Source of the DNA: an uncultured Bacteroidales bacterium
GTDB lineage: Bacteria > Bacteroidota > Bacteroidia > Bacteroidales > UBA932
Direction: 5' to 3'
Assembly (NCBI GenBank): GCA_945870315.1
Contig: CAMBRR010000012.1
Span: 1-36,809, forward strand
Length of the DNA stretch: 36,809 bases
Of this stretch, positions 1-8,256 are shown piece by piece (positions within the stretch are counted from its first letter, which is position 1; every line of letters begins with the position of its first letter). The notes beneath the pieces are model-generated. The model had not been told where the DNA came from. It did no database searches and saw only the letters and a program-made list of their open reading frames with translations. Made by a program: the position numbers and the translations under genes.

Positions 1-32
1 GCAAGCAGCAAATAATTTATTTTCTTTGTCAT
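1..32 (-). CDS. 5' fragment of a probable exported protein, cut by the window edge
   Basis: Only the first residues are visible, reading MTKKINYLLL from an ATG at 32-30 and running off the window. A basic start followed by a hydrophobic run is what a signal peptide or lipoprotein leader looks like. An in-frame ATG also exists at 44-42, directly after the stop codon of the small gene upstream, so translational coupling is possible. It lies in the same direction as the glycan-utilisation operon and would be its next member. Nothing can be said about function from about ten residues. Confidence 0.4.
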   Translation of the reverse strand, partial: MTKKINYLLL

Positions 33-44
33 AGCAATTGTCAT

Positions 45-218
45 TTAAAGTTTACTCCAAGTTTCATCGTTTTCTACACCGTAGGAGAAATCACCTTGGC
101 CTCCTTGCTTGTACCAAGTATCAGGGCTGGAGCACAGCAGTCCTTCCTGCCGAATCTCCAGCAGATTGAGTTCGGGAGAAACATATAGTTCCTTGCCGAG
201 AAATTCACTTTTTTTCAT
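45..218 (-). CDS. 57-residue small protein at the tail of the glycan operon
   Basis: The reading frame starts MKKSEFLGKELYVSPELNLL, passes through an EGLLCSSPDTW segment, and ends in a Gly/Asp/Glu-rich tail (GGQGDFSYGVENDETW). It begins 19 bases after the GH128 stop codon, and its own stop is followed at once by the next candidate start, so it is very likely an operon member. Small Bacteroidales proteins with a 'xxPExxxxExxxEGxLCxS' core and an acidic, aromatic C-terminus are common in front of exported proteins; this one resembles them by eye. It has no signal peptide, catalytic motif or known domain. The length is complete, with no sign of truncation. Function unknown. Confidence 0.65.
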   Translation of the reverse strand: MKKSEFLGKELYVSPELNLLEIRQEGLLCSSPDTWYKQGGQGDFSYGVENDETWSKL

Positions 219-237
219 TTTATATAAGTATTTAGTG

Positions 238-1500
238 TTAATTGATAATCAGATAATTGAGGCTTACCGGGAAGGCTGTTGTTCCAGACAAGGTGAGAGT
301 GTGCTTTCCGGCAGGCAGTTCCACATCAACCTTTTCAGTCTGCCATTTGTAATCACTGTTTGGAAGTTCCAGTATTCCAAGACTCCTTCCGTCCAGTTCA
401 ACCTTTAGGGAAGTCTCGAAATAGGTGCTGAACCTAAGTTCAATCGTATATGTGTCATCCTTGTCGATTTCAACCTGATATTCAGCTGCCGTACCCGTCT
501 TCAAATCTGTCAGTTCAAGGTCACCGGTTGAATCCGAGCACGGTTTCAGGTGGATTGCTCCTGTATATCCGGAATAATGCTCTGCGGGAATGACTGTTCC
601 ACTCTTATAGTACAGGCTTTTGTCCTGCGTGGACATTCCAACGAATACCTTTCCTAGATCTGTCAATTCAAAAGGTTTCCTGGAGGTCAGCAGGGAATTG
701 TGGCACTGGGCATCTCCGTTTCCTCTAGGAATGAACCAGGCATATCTGAATACAGATTCATCCTCTTCCAGAGCATTGATAGTTTCCACCATATATTTCA
801 TCTGAGCATCCAGAGAAACGTTGTTATTCACCCAATTGCAGAACTCTGTAAGCCAGATTGGCTTGCCGTATTTCTTGAATCCATCTATGAAATTCATAAC
901 GGCAGAAGCAGAGCCCATATAACAGTGCAGAGCGATTCCATCCACATCGTCCCAGCTCACTCCTTCGATGGAGAAGAATTCATCATACCAAGTCCACGGA
1001 TCGTGATACCCTTCCAAGGTACCATAGTTCATTGCCGGAGCTATGAGTTTCATATTCAGTTCCTTGGCAATTGCAACAAGTCTCGGCCAGTCCTTGGCAG
1101 CCTGTTGCGGAGTCATATTTGCCTGGTCAGTCAGATTCGGTTCATTGTACGCGAGAAGCCACTGACATTCAGGATGTTGCTTCTTGAACTGGCGGAATGT
1201 GTCTTCACTCCAGTTGGCATTCCAGGCCATAGGACAATAATCCATTCCATATTCGGAAAAATATCCGAAGGCCTCATCCGAAGTATTTGAACTCCAATTA
1301 TATGACCAGCTGCAGACTGGTCCCAGAAGCGGAAGGTCAACAGAGGGCAACTGTGAAAAGTTGAAAGCGACACCCTTTTTGGTACTCTTTCCTTGAAGGG
1401 ACTCGTACGCTCTCGGAGAATCCTGTCCTTTCCCCTGTTCTTTGTTACACGAAAGAAGGGTAGAGATACAGAGTAATAAGATAAGTCCAGTCCTGTGCAT
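238..1500 (-). CDS. GH128-like beta-1,3-glucanase lipoprotein with C-terminal beta-sandwich
   Basis: A 420-residue lipoprotein: the leader ends in LLSC with the acylated Cys at residue 18, so it is predicted to be membrane-anchored and probably surface-exposed. Residues about 40-290 form an Asl1/GH128-type TIM-barrel domain. The expected acid/base sits in YNEPN (E120) and the nucleophile in WLTEF (E219), preceded by the ALHCY strand. GH128 enzymes cleave beta-1,3-glucan. Residues about 320-420 look like a CBM6/35-type beta-sandwich (YQVEI, KVELDG, LPAGKHTL) that may bind glycan. The gene starts three bases after the GH16 stop and is in the same operon, so the two enzymes probably act on one polysaccharide at the cell surface. 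The exact linkage preference is inferred. Confidence 0.85.
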   Translation of the reverse strand: MHRTGLILLLCISTLLSCNKEQGKGQDSPRAYESLQGKSTKKGVAFNFSQLPSVDLPLLGPVCSWSYNWSSNTSDEAFGYFSEYGMDYCPMAWNANWSEDTFRQFKKQHPECQWLLAYNEPNLTDQANMTPQQAAKDWPRLVAIAKELNMKLIAPAMNYGTLEGYHDPWTWYDEFFSIEGVSWDDVDGIALHCYMGSASAVMNFIDGFKKYGKPIWLTEFCNWVNNNVSLDAQMKYMVETINALEEDESVFRYAWFIPRGNGDAQCHNSLLTSRKPFELTDLGKVFVGMSTQDKSLYYKSGTVIPAEHYSGYTGAIHLKPCSDSTGDLELTDLKTGTAAEYQVEIDKDDTYTIELRFSTYFETSLKVELDGRSLGILELPNSDYKWQTEKVDVELPAGKHTLTLSGTTAFPVSLNYLIIN

Positions 1501-1503
1501 AAT

Positions 1504-2436
1504 TTATAATTTCTGATATACTTTTACATAGTCTACATACATCGATGCCTGGCCGTCAGGAAGGGATGTGATCAATGCCGGATTGAGTATTCCTGTAAAA
1601 TATCCTCCAACCGCGAGGTTGAAAAGAATGAAATAATCGTGGTGAAAATAATGCCCCACTCCCCAATCATCATCCTTGGAAGTGATTGCCATTTCGAAAT
1701 ATGGATTCTTGGATGGATATTTATCCATATCCACATACATCTTCAGGCTCTGCTCATCCCATACAAGGGTAAAAAGATGAAATTCCCCATCTTGAAGGCT
1801 GTAATCCCAGACTGAGGATCTTGCATAATTGGGATATGCCCAGTTTCCAGCAGAAACTTCTTTGTAGAAGCCCCAGTGACAGGCACCGTTGAAATAGCGA
1901 TCCTGGGTAGAGGAACTTATTCCTTGGGAATTTCCCATCTCCAGAATGTCAATTTCTCCGCATCTAGGCCAGCCGAGTTCATCATAATTATTTCCCATCA
2001 TCCAGAATGCCGGCCACAGTCCGTTAGCTGTGGAAGGCAGTTTGATGCAAGCTTCCACCTTACCATAAGTAAAGGCCTTGTTGTTTTTGCTGTTGATGCG
2101 TCCGCTGGTGAATGACTTACCTCCGAATGATTCAATCTTTGCAGTGAGAATCAAGCAATTGCGTCCACTCTTTTCATCTTTTCCCACACTGACGTTTTCA
2201 CGACGATAGTACTGCAGTTCGGCATTTCCACCACCTTCTCCGTTGACTTCTATATTCCATACGGATTCATCCAGTTTTTCGGAATTGAACAGATCTTGCC
2301 AGACGAGAGAATATCCGCCTGTCTCCCCTGTTCCGACCTCCGGAACCGGATTATCTGCATCGGTTTCAGTACGGATGACACCTTCGCAAGAAGACAGCAG
2401 AGCAAGAGTAATGAGCAAGAAGGGATTCATTTTCAT
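1504..2436 (-). CDS. GH16 family endo-beta-glucanase (laminarinase-type) lipoprotein
   Basis: A 310-residue protein with a lipoprotein leader (LLSSC, acylated Cys at 17) and one GH16 domain from about residue 43 to the end. The active-site strand reads EIDILE: E161 is the nucleophile, D163 the assisting residue and E166 the acid/base. The beta-bulge form of this motif and the WPAFWMMG strand before it are typical of bacterial laminarinases that cut internal beta-1,3 or mixed beta-1,3/1,4 glucan bonds. It follows the small surface lipoprotein after a 61-base gap holding a hairpin, and precedes the GH128 gene by three bases. Length is normal for a single-domain GH16. Agarase or carrageenase activity is less likely given the GH128 partner. 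Confidence 0.92.
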   Translation of the reverse strand: MKMNPFLLITLALLSSCEGVIRTETDADNPVPEVGTGETGGYSLVWQDLFNSEKLDESVWNIEVNGEGGGNAELQYYRRENVSVGKDEKSGRNCLILTAKIESFGGKSFTSGRINSKNNKAFTYGKVEACIKLPSTANGLWPAFWMMGNNYDELGWPRCGEIDILEMGNSQGISSSTQDRYFNGACHWGFYKEVSAGNWAYPNYARSSVWDYSLQDGEFHLFTLVWDEQSLKMYVDMDKYPSKNPYFEMAITSKDDDWGVGHYFHHDYFILFNLAVGGYFTGILNPALITSLPDGQASMYVDYVKVYQKL

Positions 2437-2463
2437 TGTATAGTATATATTAGTTATTTGAAC

Positions 2464-2489
2464 CCGTTGCCGGCATCACCCGACAACGG
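2464..2489 (-). promoter_or_regulatory. Intra-operon hairpin between transport and enzyme genes
   Basis: The arms CCGTTGTCGG and CCGGCAACGG (minus-strand reading) pair over ten positions with one G-U wobble around a six-base loop. The hairpin lies in the 61-base gap between the surface-lipoprotein stop (2498) and the GH16 start (2436). There is no U-run after it, so it is not a classical terminator. Such intercistronic stems in sus-like operons may protect the upstream susCD message or attenuate the enzyme genes; that role is inferred here. Confidence 0.55.
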
Positions 2490-2497
2490 ATTATTAA

Positions 2498-3238
2498 TTA
2501 TTTCTTGTAGAAGAAAATTGCATCAACATCGATAGCAGTTCCTGTCACACCACCGCTCAAAATGGCTGCAAGGTTGCCTGTAGTAGGTTTTGTGTAGTCC
2601 ATTCCTGTCTGGTCGAGTGAAATTTCATATTCATTCCAAACACCTGGAGTAAAGGTTCCGCTAACTGGAGCTATTGCATTGTAAGCCACACCGGCATCCT
2701 CAAGAGAGCCCTGGCCAACTGCAAATTTGTAAACCTGGTCTGCCCAGTAAAGGATTACAATATGAGCCACATTTGCAGCGCCTTTATATGCGATGTGGAA
2801 TTTCCATTTTGAAAGATCGCTTGAACTATCAACGAAAGCTGGAACTGTTGCAGGATTTACTACGCACCAGCCGGCTCCTGACCAACCTACTGTTCCGACA
2901 ACGAGGGAAGTCCAACCAGCTGCCTCTCCATAGAAATTAAGTCCAGAAGCAGTTCCGGCAGTGTAGGTGTTTTCCCACACATAAAGGAATACATTAGCGT
3001 CATCAACCTGATAGCTGGCTTTGATCCTCTTTCCAAGAGCAGCGGTAGAATACTCGTCAAGAGCTATGGTAACATACTCTGAGCCCTGAAGGGAAGCGTG
3101 AAGAGAGGAGATGTCCTCGTCTTCATCATCTTTAAGACCACCATTTCCACCATTTCCGTTGTTTTCCTTGTTGCAGGCACAAACAGTGAACAATGCAGCC
3201 ATTGCGATTGTTGCAATTTTAAAGAAATTCTTTTTCAT
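2498..3238 (-). CDS. Small surface lipoprotein, putative glycan-binding protein (SGBP position)
   Basis: 246 residues with a Bacteroidota lipoprotein leader; the acylated Cys is probably residue 22 (VCAC), followed by an Asn/Gly linker and an Asp/Glu-rich stretch (residues about 37-44) resembling surface-export signals placed after the lipid anchor. The rest (about 50-246) is rich in Trp, Tyr, Thr and Gly with alternating beta-strand patterns, consistent with a beta-sandwich binding domain, and ends in VDAIFFYKK. No catalytic motif is visible. Coming directly after susD is where surface glycan-binding proteins of the SusE/F type are encoded. I do not recognise the family, so glycan binding is inferred from position and composition only. 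Confidence 0.6.
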   Translation of the reverse strand: MKKNFFKIATIAMAALFTVCACNKENNGNGGNGGLKDDEDEDISSLHASLQGSEYVTIALDEYSTAALGKRIKASYQVDDANVFLYVWENTYTAGTASGLNFYGEAAGWTSLVVGTVGWSGAGWCVVNPATVPAFVDSSSDLSKWKFHIAYKGAANVAHIVILYWADQVYKFAVGQGSLEDAGVAYNAIAPVSGTFTPGVWNEYEISLDQTGMDYTKPTTGNLAAILSGGVTGTAIDVDAIFFYKK

Positions 3239-3245
3239 AACTGTG

Positions 3246-3278
3246 ATTGATTAAGGTTTATTGATTATGTATTGATTA
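3246..3278 (-). repeat. Three ATTGATTA direct repeats before the SGBP-like gene
   Basis: ATTGATTA (plus-strand reading) occurs at 3246-3253, 3260-3267 and 3271-3278, filling the 37-base gap between the susD stop and the next start codon; the last copy contains the stop codon. The copies are 14 and 11 bases apart. They may only reflect AT-rich leader sequence, or may enhance translation of the highly expressed lipoprotein. Confidence 0.4.
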
Positions 3279-4922
3279 ATATCCGTTGTTTTGTTTAAGA
3301 GAGCCCAATCTCACTTCTTCGTCTGGAATCGGAAGCAGTTCGTGCTTACCCTTGACAAATCCTCCCATATGTGAACGGGCTTGTTCAGTTTCAGTTTTTG
3401 CATATGCATCCATAGTTTCCTTGGCGATGCCCCAGCGGCACAGGTCATACCACCTGTGGCTTTCCATCGCAAGTTCAACCCTCCTCTCGTGGCGTATTGC
3501 CATCTCAAGGTCCTCAGGAGTGTCGGAAAGAGAGTGCAAAGAATATTGGTTAGTATAATCCGGAATGCTGTAAGATGGGAATTGAGGAAGAATATTCCCT
3601 CCCTGACGTGCCCTGGAACGGACTTTTTCCAGATATTCCTTTGCAGGAGAAACATTATTGTTCCTCAGGCAAGCCTCGGCGTAGAGAAGATAAACGTCAG
3701 CCAGACGGATTTCAATTCTGTTGATAGGTGAACGGGATGCGTGGTCCAGAGTCAGATAGTCCCCGGAAGACTGCATCATAGTCCTTTTCAAAGTGAGATA
3801 TCTGTTGCCCAGATATATTTCATCCGAAGGAGTGGTAATCTTGTCATCGTCCAGCACCAGAATTGTTGCCTCACGACGCGGATCTGAGGCTTCATACTCA
3901 TCATAGAGGTTTTGGGTAGGGTGATTAAAGCCCCAGCCGGCATTGGCAAAATAAGATGACCTTGAACGTGTAAGGATGGTAGTGAATGTACCGCGAGAAA
4001 ATCCGTTCCCCTCGCCGTAATCTGATGTTCCTTCTGCCATATATTGAACTTCGAACACCGATTCCGGTCCATTTTCTCCCTCAAGTGTGAAATTGTCGGC
4101 ATAAACGGGACAGAGTGAATATTCCCCGCTTTGCGATGAGATAAATTCAGCCCCCCATTGTTCTGCATCTAAGTATTTTTCGGCAGCATCAGCCGCACCT
4201 GCATTGCGTTTTAAGTCACCCCAATACAGATTTGCCTTCAGGAGCATAGCCTGAGCCGCACCAGCTGTTGCTCTTCCGAGATCTTCAGCAGGATAATCGC
4301 TTTTCTTAGGAAGAACTGACTGAGCATACTCCAAATCGGCTATAATTTGGGAATAAACTTCGTCTTCTGTCGATCTCGGGATTTTCCATTCTTCAGAACT
4401 ATATATTGGAGAGGTTGTTAAAGGTACCCCACCCCACAGCCTTACAAGGCGGAAATAATACAAGGCACGAAGGAACCTTGCCTGTCCAACCAGGGTTGAC
4501 TTGAGATTTTCAGTCAAATCCTCATCTGTTTCCATTGCTCCGACTTGCTCGATTGCCAGATTAGCACGAGCAATACCCTGATATTGAGCACGATAATATG
4601 ACTGAACCAATGTATTGTTGGCAATTGCCTTAAAATTCTCCAAGTCATAGGCATCGGACATATCGGAAATATTCTGCCCTCCTTTAAGAGCATCATCCGA
4701 AAGGACATCGCCGATAAAGAACTCGGAAAAATATGTATCCTGATACTCCCACATCAATGGGACATAGGCAGCGTTGACTACCTGTATGGCAGTCTGAGCG
4801 CTTGTAAAGAAGCCTTCAACCCTGTTGGTCATTGGGCCATCCTGAGAAAGCCAACCGTTGCAGGATACTGCGCAGAGAGAAATGGCGCAAAGATGCAAAT
4901 ATTTGGTATTCATTGTCTTCAT
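3276..4922 (-). CDS. SusD/RagB-family outer-membrane glycan-binding lipoprotein
   Basis: 548 residues. The leader ends CAVSC with the acylated Cys at 21, so the protein should sit at the cell surface as the lid of its SusC partner. Family hallmarks are visible: the helical segment FLRALYYFRLVRLWGGVPL near residue 150, the C-terminal RRVELAMESHRWYDLCRWG segment near 500, and LLPIPDEEV near the end. Length is typical. The start lies one base after the susC stop, so the pair is translationally close; a second ATG three codons in would serve equally well. With the GH16 and GH128 genes downstream it probably captures beta-1,3-glucan oligosaccharides. The ligand is inferred from the neighbours, not from residues seen here. 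Confidence 0.95.
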   Translation of the reverse strand: MKTMNTKYLHLCAISLCAVSCNGWLSQDGPMTNRVEGFFTSAQTAIQVVNAAYVPLMWEYQDTYFSEFFIGDVLSDDALKGGQNISDMSDAYDLENFKAIANNTLVQSYYRAQYQGIARANLAIEQVGAMETDEDLTENLKSTLVGQARFLRALYYFRLVRLWGGVPLTTSPIYSSEEWKIPRSTEDEVYSQIIADLEYAQSVLPKKSDYPAEDLGRATAGAAQAMLLKANLYWGDLKRNAGAADAAEKYLDAEQWGAEFISSQSGEYSLCPVYADNFTLEGENGPESVFEVQYMAEGTSDYGEGNGFSRGTFTTILTRSRSSYFANAGWGFNHPTQNLYDEYEASDPRREATILVLDDDKITTPSDEIYLGNRYLTLKRTMMQSSGDYLTLDHASRSPINRIEIRLADVYLLYAEACLRNNNVSPAKEYLEKVRSRARQGGNILPQFPSYSIPDYTNQYSLHSLSDTPEDLEMAIRHERRVELAMESHRWYDLCRWGIAKETMDAYAKTETEQARSHMGGFVKGKHELLPIPDEEVRLGSLKQNNGY

Positions 4923-4923
4923 A

Positions 4924-7900
4924 TCAGAAATTGATGTTCAAACCCAACATAAACGTCCTGGACTGAGGATAGTTTCCATAATCAACTCCCCCACCCACTT
5001 CCGGGTCATATCCGGAATATTTCGTAGCCGTGAAAAGATTGTTTCCGGAAAGATAAATGCGACATCTGGACATCTTTATTTTCTGTGTCCAACGCTGCGG
5101 AAGCGTGTATCCGAGCTGAACATTCTTCAACCTCAGATAAGCTCCTGATTCAATGAAACGGCTGTTGGTATCGCTGTTGATAGGATTTCCGAAAGGATTA
5201 GGTATGGAACCATCTGGATTGGAACGGGTCCAGACATTCCTCATCGAAGTACTCAAGGTAGCCTCGTTACCTGTTCCTTCAGTCCTGAGTCTCAATGCAT
5301 TATAAATTTCATTTCCATATACTCCCTGGAAAAAGACCTGAAGGTCGATTCCTTTCCACTCAGCGCTGAAATTCAAGCCATAAGTCAACCAAGGGAAAGG
5401 ATTGCCCAGAGCCATTTTGTCGTTTTCGTCTATTTTTCCGTCATTGTTCTTATCGAAATACTTTGCATCTCCGGGAGCATAACCAGTGGAGGCGCCTTCA
5501 GCCCAAAGATATGAGTCTATCTCCTCCTGTGTCCTGAAAATTCCATCATATCTGTATCCCCAGAATGTATATAGAGGAAGTCCCTGGTCGCAGACAGTCT
5601 TGTCACCCCAGACCTTCTCACCACCGTTCAATGCAGTCAGTTCGTTCTTTATGAACGAGATGTTTCCTCCGATGGAGTAACTGAAATCTCCAACATCGTT
5701 GCGGTGGTTGAGAGTAATCTCGATACCACTGTTCCTTACTGTTCCGACATTGGCTGTCGCTGCATATCTGTTACCTACCTGAGCAGGAGCGGTCACACTC
5801 AGGAGCATATCCTTCGTATCACGCTGGAACAAATCCACATTTCCGGTGAGGCGGTTGCCCCAAAAACCGAAATCAATTCCAAGGTTCCACTGCTCGGTAG
5901 TCTCCCACTTTCCACCATTGTTGACATAGGTAAGAATGGTGGCACCGCTTGCAAGAGCCTGTTCCTGACCGAAAACATAATCGACAAAAGTTGGTCCGGT
6001 GTTCATCATATTGAGTATGAAGGCATTGTCTCCTATCTTGTCATTACCGATCATACCCCAGCCAAGCCTGAGTTTCAAGTCCTCCATCCAACTGACATTT
6101 TTGAGGAAACTCTCATTCTTGAGTCTCCAGGCAAGGGCAGCTGAAGGGAAATAGCCCCAAGGGTGTTCTGCAAATTTGCTGGAACCATCTGCCCTGAAAT
6201 TGACAGTAACCATATATCGGCTGTCATAAGAATAGTGCAGACGAGAAAGCAGAGAGAACCGTCTAGTCCTTCCTGCCGAATCGGAAGCTTTGTTCTGATC
6301 TTCGGTAGCTTGTGACAGATACCAGTTTGTGGAAACGGGATTGAGAATTGAAGAACCTGAACCTCCTATAGTTTCATACTGATACTGCTCGGTGGTCTGG
6401 CCTACCATTGCGGAAAAACTGTGCTTCTTGATGTCTCTGGCATAAGTGAGAGTATTTTCGACAATTATTGTCTGGTAACGTCCCACACTGCTTTCTATGA
6501 AGTTCTTGTCAGCCTTGTCATAGTCAGAGTATTTGTACTTGTCCTTGAAAAGCTTATGCCTTGTATTTGTAAGGTCCATACTTACATCACTTCTGAATAT
6601 AAGTCCATTTATCGGCTTGATTTCCAAGAATATATCTCCAACCCAGCGATCCGTCTTATCAGATGGATGGGAGTGTTCCACCATTGATAGAGGGTTGGTG
6701 ACATTCTTAAAATTAGATGCAGCGCTTATCTGTCCGGAAAGGTCATCTCCTGCTCTGTTCACTGCTCCATCCGGGTAACGTGCCGGATCCCATGGAGCCA
6801 TAGCAATGGCAGCGCTGATGACTGATGCTCCAGCTGAACTGCTGTTGTTCATTGCGTTCCTGCCGTGAGAAGTCATAAAGGTCAAGTTCTCACCTATTCT
6901 GAGCCATTTGGCAATGTCATAGGCAGAATTGACTCTGATTGATGTCCTGGTATAATCAGAACCGATGATGGTGCCAAGCTGATTGAACCAGTTTGCACTC
7001 ATCGACCAATAGCCTTTCTGATTGCCACCATCCACACTTACGTAGTAGTTCTGGATGACTGCATTCTTCTTGAAGGCCACATCCTGCCAGTCGGTGTCAA
7101 TAGTCGAATAATCAAGGTTTTTCGGATAATAGTTGGATTTACCTATCAGAAAGCCTCTGACGAAAGCGTCTATTCCGGAACTTTTCAGAGTGGTCAGAGC
7201 AGCGGGATCTGCATTGGTAGTAGCAAGAAAACTTGCAAATTCTTCGGAATTCATCAAATCAAGTGTACGCCACCTGTTCTGAATACCTACATATGCATCC
7301 AGGGAGACATTTATCTTCCCGTTGTCAGATCCTTTCTTGGTAGTCACAAGGATGACACCATTAGCACCACGGGATCCATAAATGGCAGTGGCTGACGCAT
7401 CCTTGAGGATTTCAGTGGATGTGATATCGCTGGGGCTGAGATAATTGATATTGTCAACTATGACTCCATCAACAACATATATAGGTGAACTGTTGTTTAC
7501 AGTTCCAATTCCCCTGATGCGAACCTCAGCAGCTGCACCAGGTTGTCCGGAGCAAGCATTGACCGTAACACCGGCAGCAACTCCCTGGAGAGCCTGATCA
7601 AGTCCGGCAGCCGGAGTCTTTTTCAGTTGATCGCCTTTTACAGATGAAACAGAACCCGTCAAATCACTCTTTTTCATCACACCATATCCAATGGCCACAA
7701 CTTCATCCAACATAAAGGAGTCAGTTTTAAGGCGAATAATCAAGTTTTCGCCATTGAATTCACTGACAGTTTTGTCTTCATATCCTATACAAGAAAAGAG
7801 TAGAGATGAACCTGACGGAATCTCAATACTGAAATTGCCGTCCAAATCTGTCGATGTACCCCTTGTCATTCCCTTGACTATGACGGAAACACCAGGGAGA

Positions 7901-8007
7901 GGCTGGGAATCTTCATCCGAAACGACTTGGCCAGATACCTTGATATTTTGCGCAGAAAGTCCCAGGCACAAGCACAAGGCCAATAATGACAATAGAAATC
8001 TTTGCAT
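4924..8007 (-). CDS. SusC/RagA-family TonB-dependent outer-membrane transporter
   Basis: 1027 residues with a signal peptide cut after LGLSAQ. Residues about 22-100 are a carboxypeptidase-D-regulatory-like domain (VSGQVVSDEDSQPLPGVSV). A plug domain follows at about 110-225, including the RIRGIGTVNNSSPIYVVDG and STEILKDASATAIYGSRG signatures of SusC proteins, then the beta-barrel, which ends in phenylalanine (LNINF) as outer-membrane barrels do. It forms a pair with the SusD protein encoded one base downstream and imports oligosaccharides using TonB energy. It is the first gene of the minus-strand operon; a TAnnTTTG promoter box lies about 30 bases before the ATG. No frame break is seen. Confidence 0.96.
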   Translation of the reverse strand: MQRFLLSLLALCLCLGLSAQNIKVSGQVVSDEDSQPLPGVSVIVKGMTRGTSTDLDGNFSIEIPSGSSLLFSCIGYEDKTVSEFNGENLIIRLKTDSFMLDEVVAIGYGVMKKSDLTGSVSSVKGDQLKKTPAAGLDQALQGVAAGVTVNACSGQPGAAAEVRIRGIGTVNNSSPIYVVDGVIVDNINYLSPSDITSTEILKDASATAIYGSRGANGVILVTTKKGSDNGKINVSLDAYVGIQNRWRTLDLMNSEEFASFLATTNADPAALTTLKSSGIDAFVRGFLIGKSNYYPKNLDYSTIDTDWQDVAFKKNAVIQNYYVSVDGGNQKGYWSMSANWFNQLGTIIGSDYTRTSIRVNSAYDIAKWLRIGENLTFMTSHGRNAMNNSSSAGASVISAAIAMAPWDPARYPDGAVNRAGDDLSGQISAASNFKNVTNPLSMVEHSHPSDKTDRWVGDIFLEIKPINGLIFRSDVSMDLTNTRHKLFKDKYKYSDYDKADKNFIESSVGRYQTIIVENTLTYARDIKKHSFSAMVGQTTEQYQYETIGGSGSSILNPVSTNWYLSQATEDQNKASDSAGRTRRFSLLSRLHYSYDSRYMVTVNFRADGSSKFAEHPWGYFPSAALAWRLKNESFLKNVSWMEDLKLRLGWGMIGNDKIGDNAFILNMMNTGPTFVDYVFGQEQALASGATILTYVNNGGKWETTEQWNLGIDFGFWGNRLTGNVDLFQRDTKDMLLSVTAPAQVGNRYAATANVGTVRNSGIEITLNHRNDVGDFSYSIGGNISFIKNELTALNGGEKVWGDKTVCDQGLPLYTFWGYRYDGIFRTQEEIDSYLWAEGASTGYAPGDAKYFDKNNDGKIDENDKMALGNPFPWLTYGLNFSAEWKGIDLQVFFQGVYGNEIYNALRLRTEGTGNEATLSTSMRNVWTRSNPDGSIPNPFGNPINSDTNSRFIESGAYLRLKNVQLGYTLPQRWTQKIKMSRCRIYLSGNNLFTATKYSGYDPEVGGGVDYGNYPQSRTFMLGLNINF

Positions 8008-8037
8008 ATTATTATGGTAATCAGTTTAGTGTTTTCG

Positions 8038-8045
8038 CAAAGTTA
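8038..8045 (-). promoter_or_regulatory. Promoter -7 box of the susC operon
   Basis: Reads TAACTTTG on the minus strand, matching the Bacteroidota -7 consensus TAnnTTTG, 30 bases before the susC ATG. An imperfect TTG-containing stretch lies about 19 bases further upstream in the place of the -33 element. Expected transcription start is near 8031. Confidence 0.7.
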
Positions 8046-8088
8046 CTTATCTTAAATGTATGACAATGGATTTCATACTCACAAAAAC

Positions 8089-8222
8089 ACAACAAATATA
8101 AAAATATTATACAACAGCACTACAACAATAAATATTTAATTATTTGATTAACAAGTTATTAAGATAAATATATATTTCAGCATAAGATTTTAACAATTAA
8201 ATTCATACTACAACAGAATAAT
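8089..8222. promoter_or_regulatory. ACAACA-rich intergenic region, possible operator sites
   Basis: The AT-rich region between susC and its divergent regulator contains four ACAACA elements, at about 8089, 8111, 8122 and 8210; two of them extend to the direct repeat CTACAACA (8120-8127 and 8208-8215) followed by AATAA. They lie upstream of both promoter boxes, where a DNA-binding activator could act. No binding site is known for this regulator, so this is only a candidate. Confidence 0.3.
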
Positions 8223-8227
8223 TTTTA

Positions 8228-8235
8228 TATCTTTG
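8228..8235 (+). promoter_or_regulatory. Promoter -7 box of the PUL regulator
   Basis: TATCTTTG matches TAnnTTTG 22 bases before the ATG at 8257. It covers the upstream in-frame TTG at 8233, which therefore cannot be the start codon because it would precede the transcript. Confidence 0.7.
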
Positions 8236-8256
8236 TTGAAACAAGAATTTTCCTTT

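Noticed and set aside
8233..8256. TTG start for the PUL regulator eight codons upstream
   Set aside because: The TTG is part of the -7 promoter box TATCTTTG, so it would not be in the transcript.
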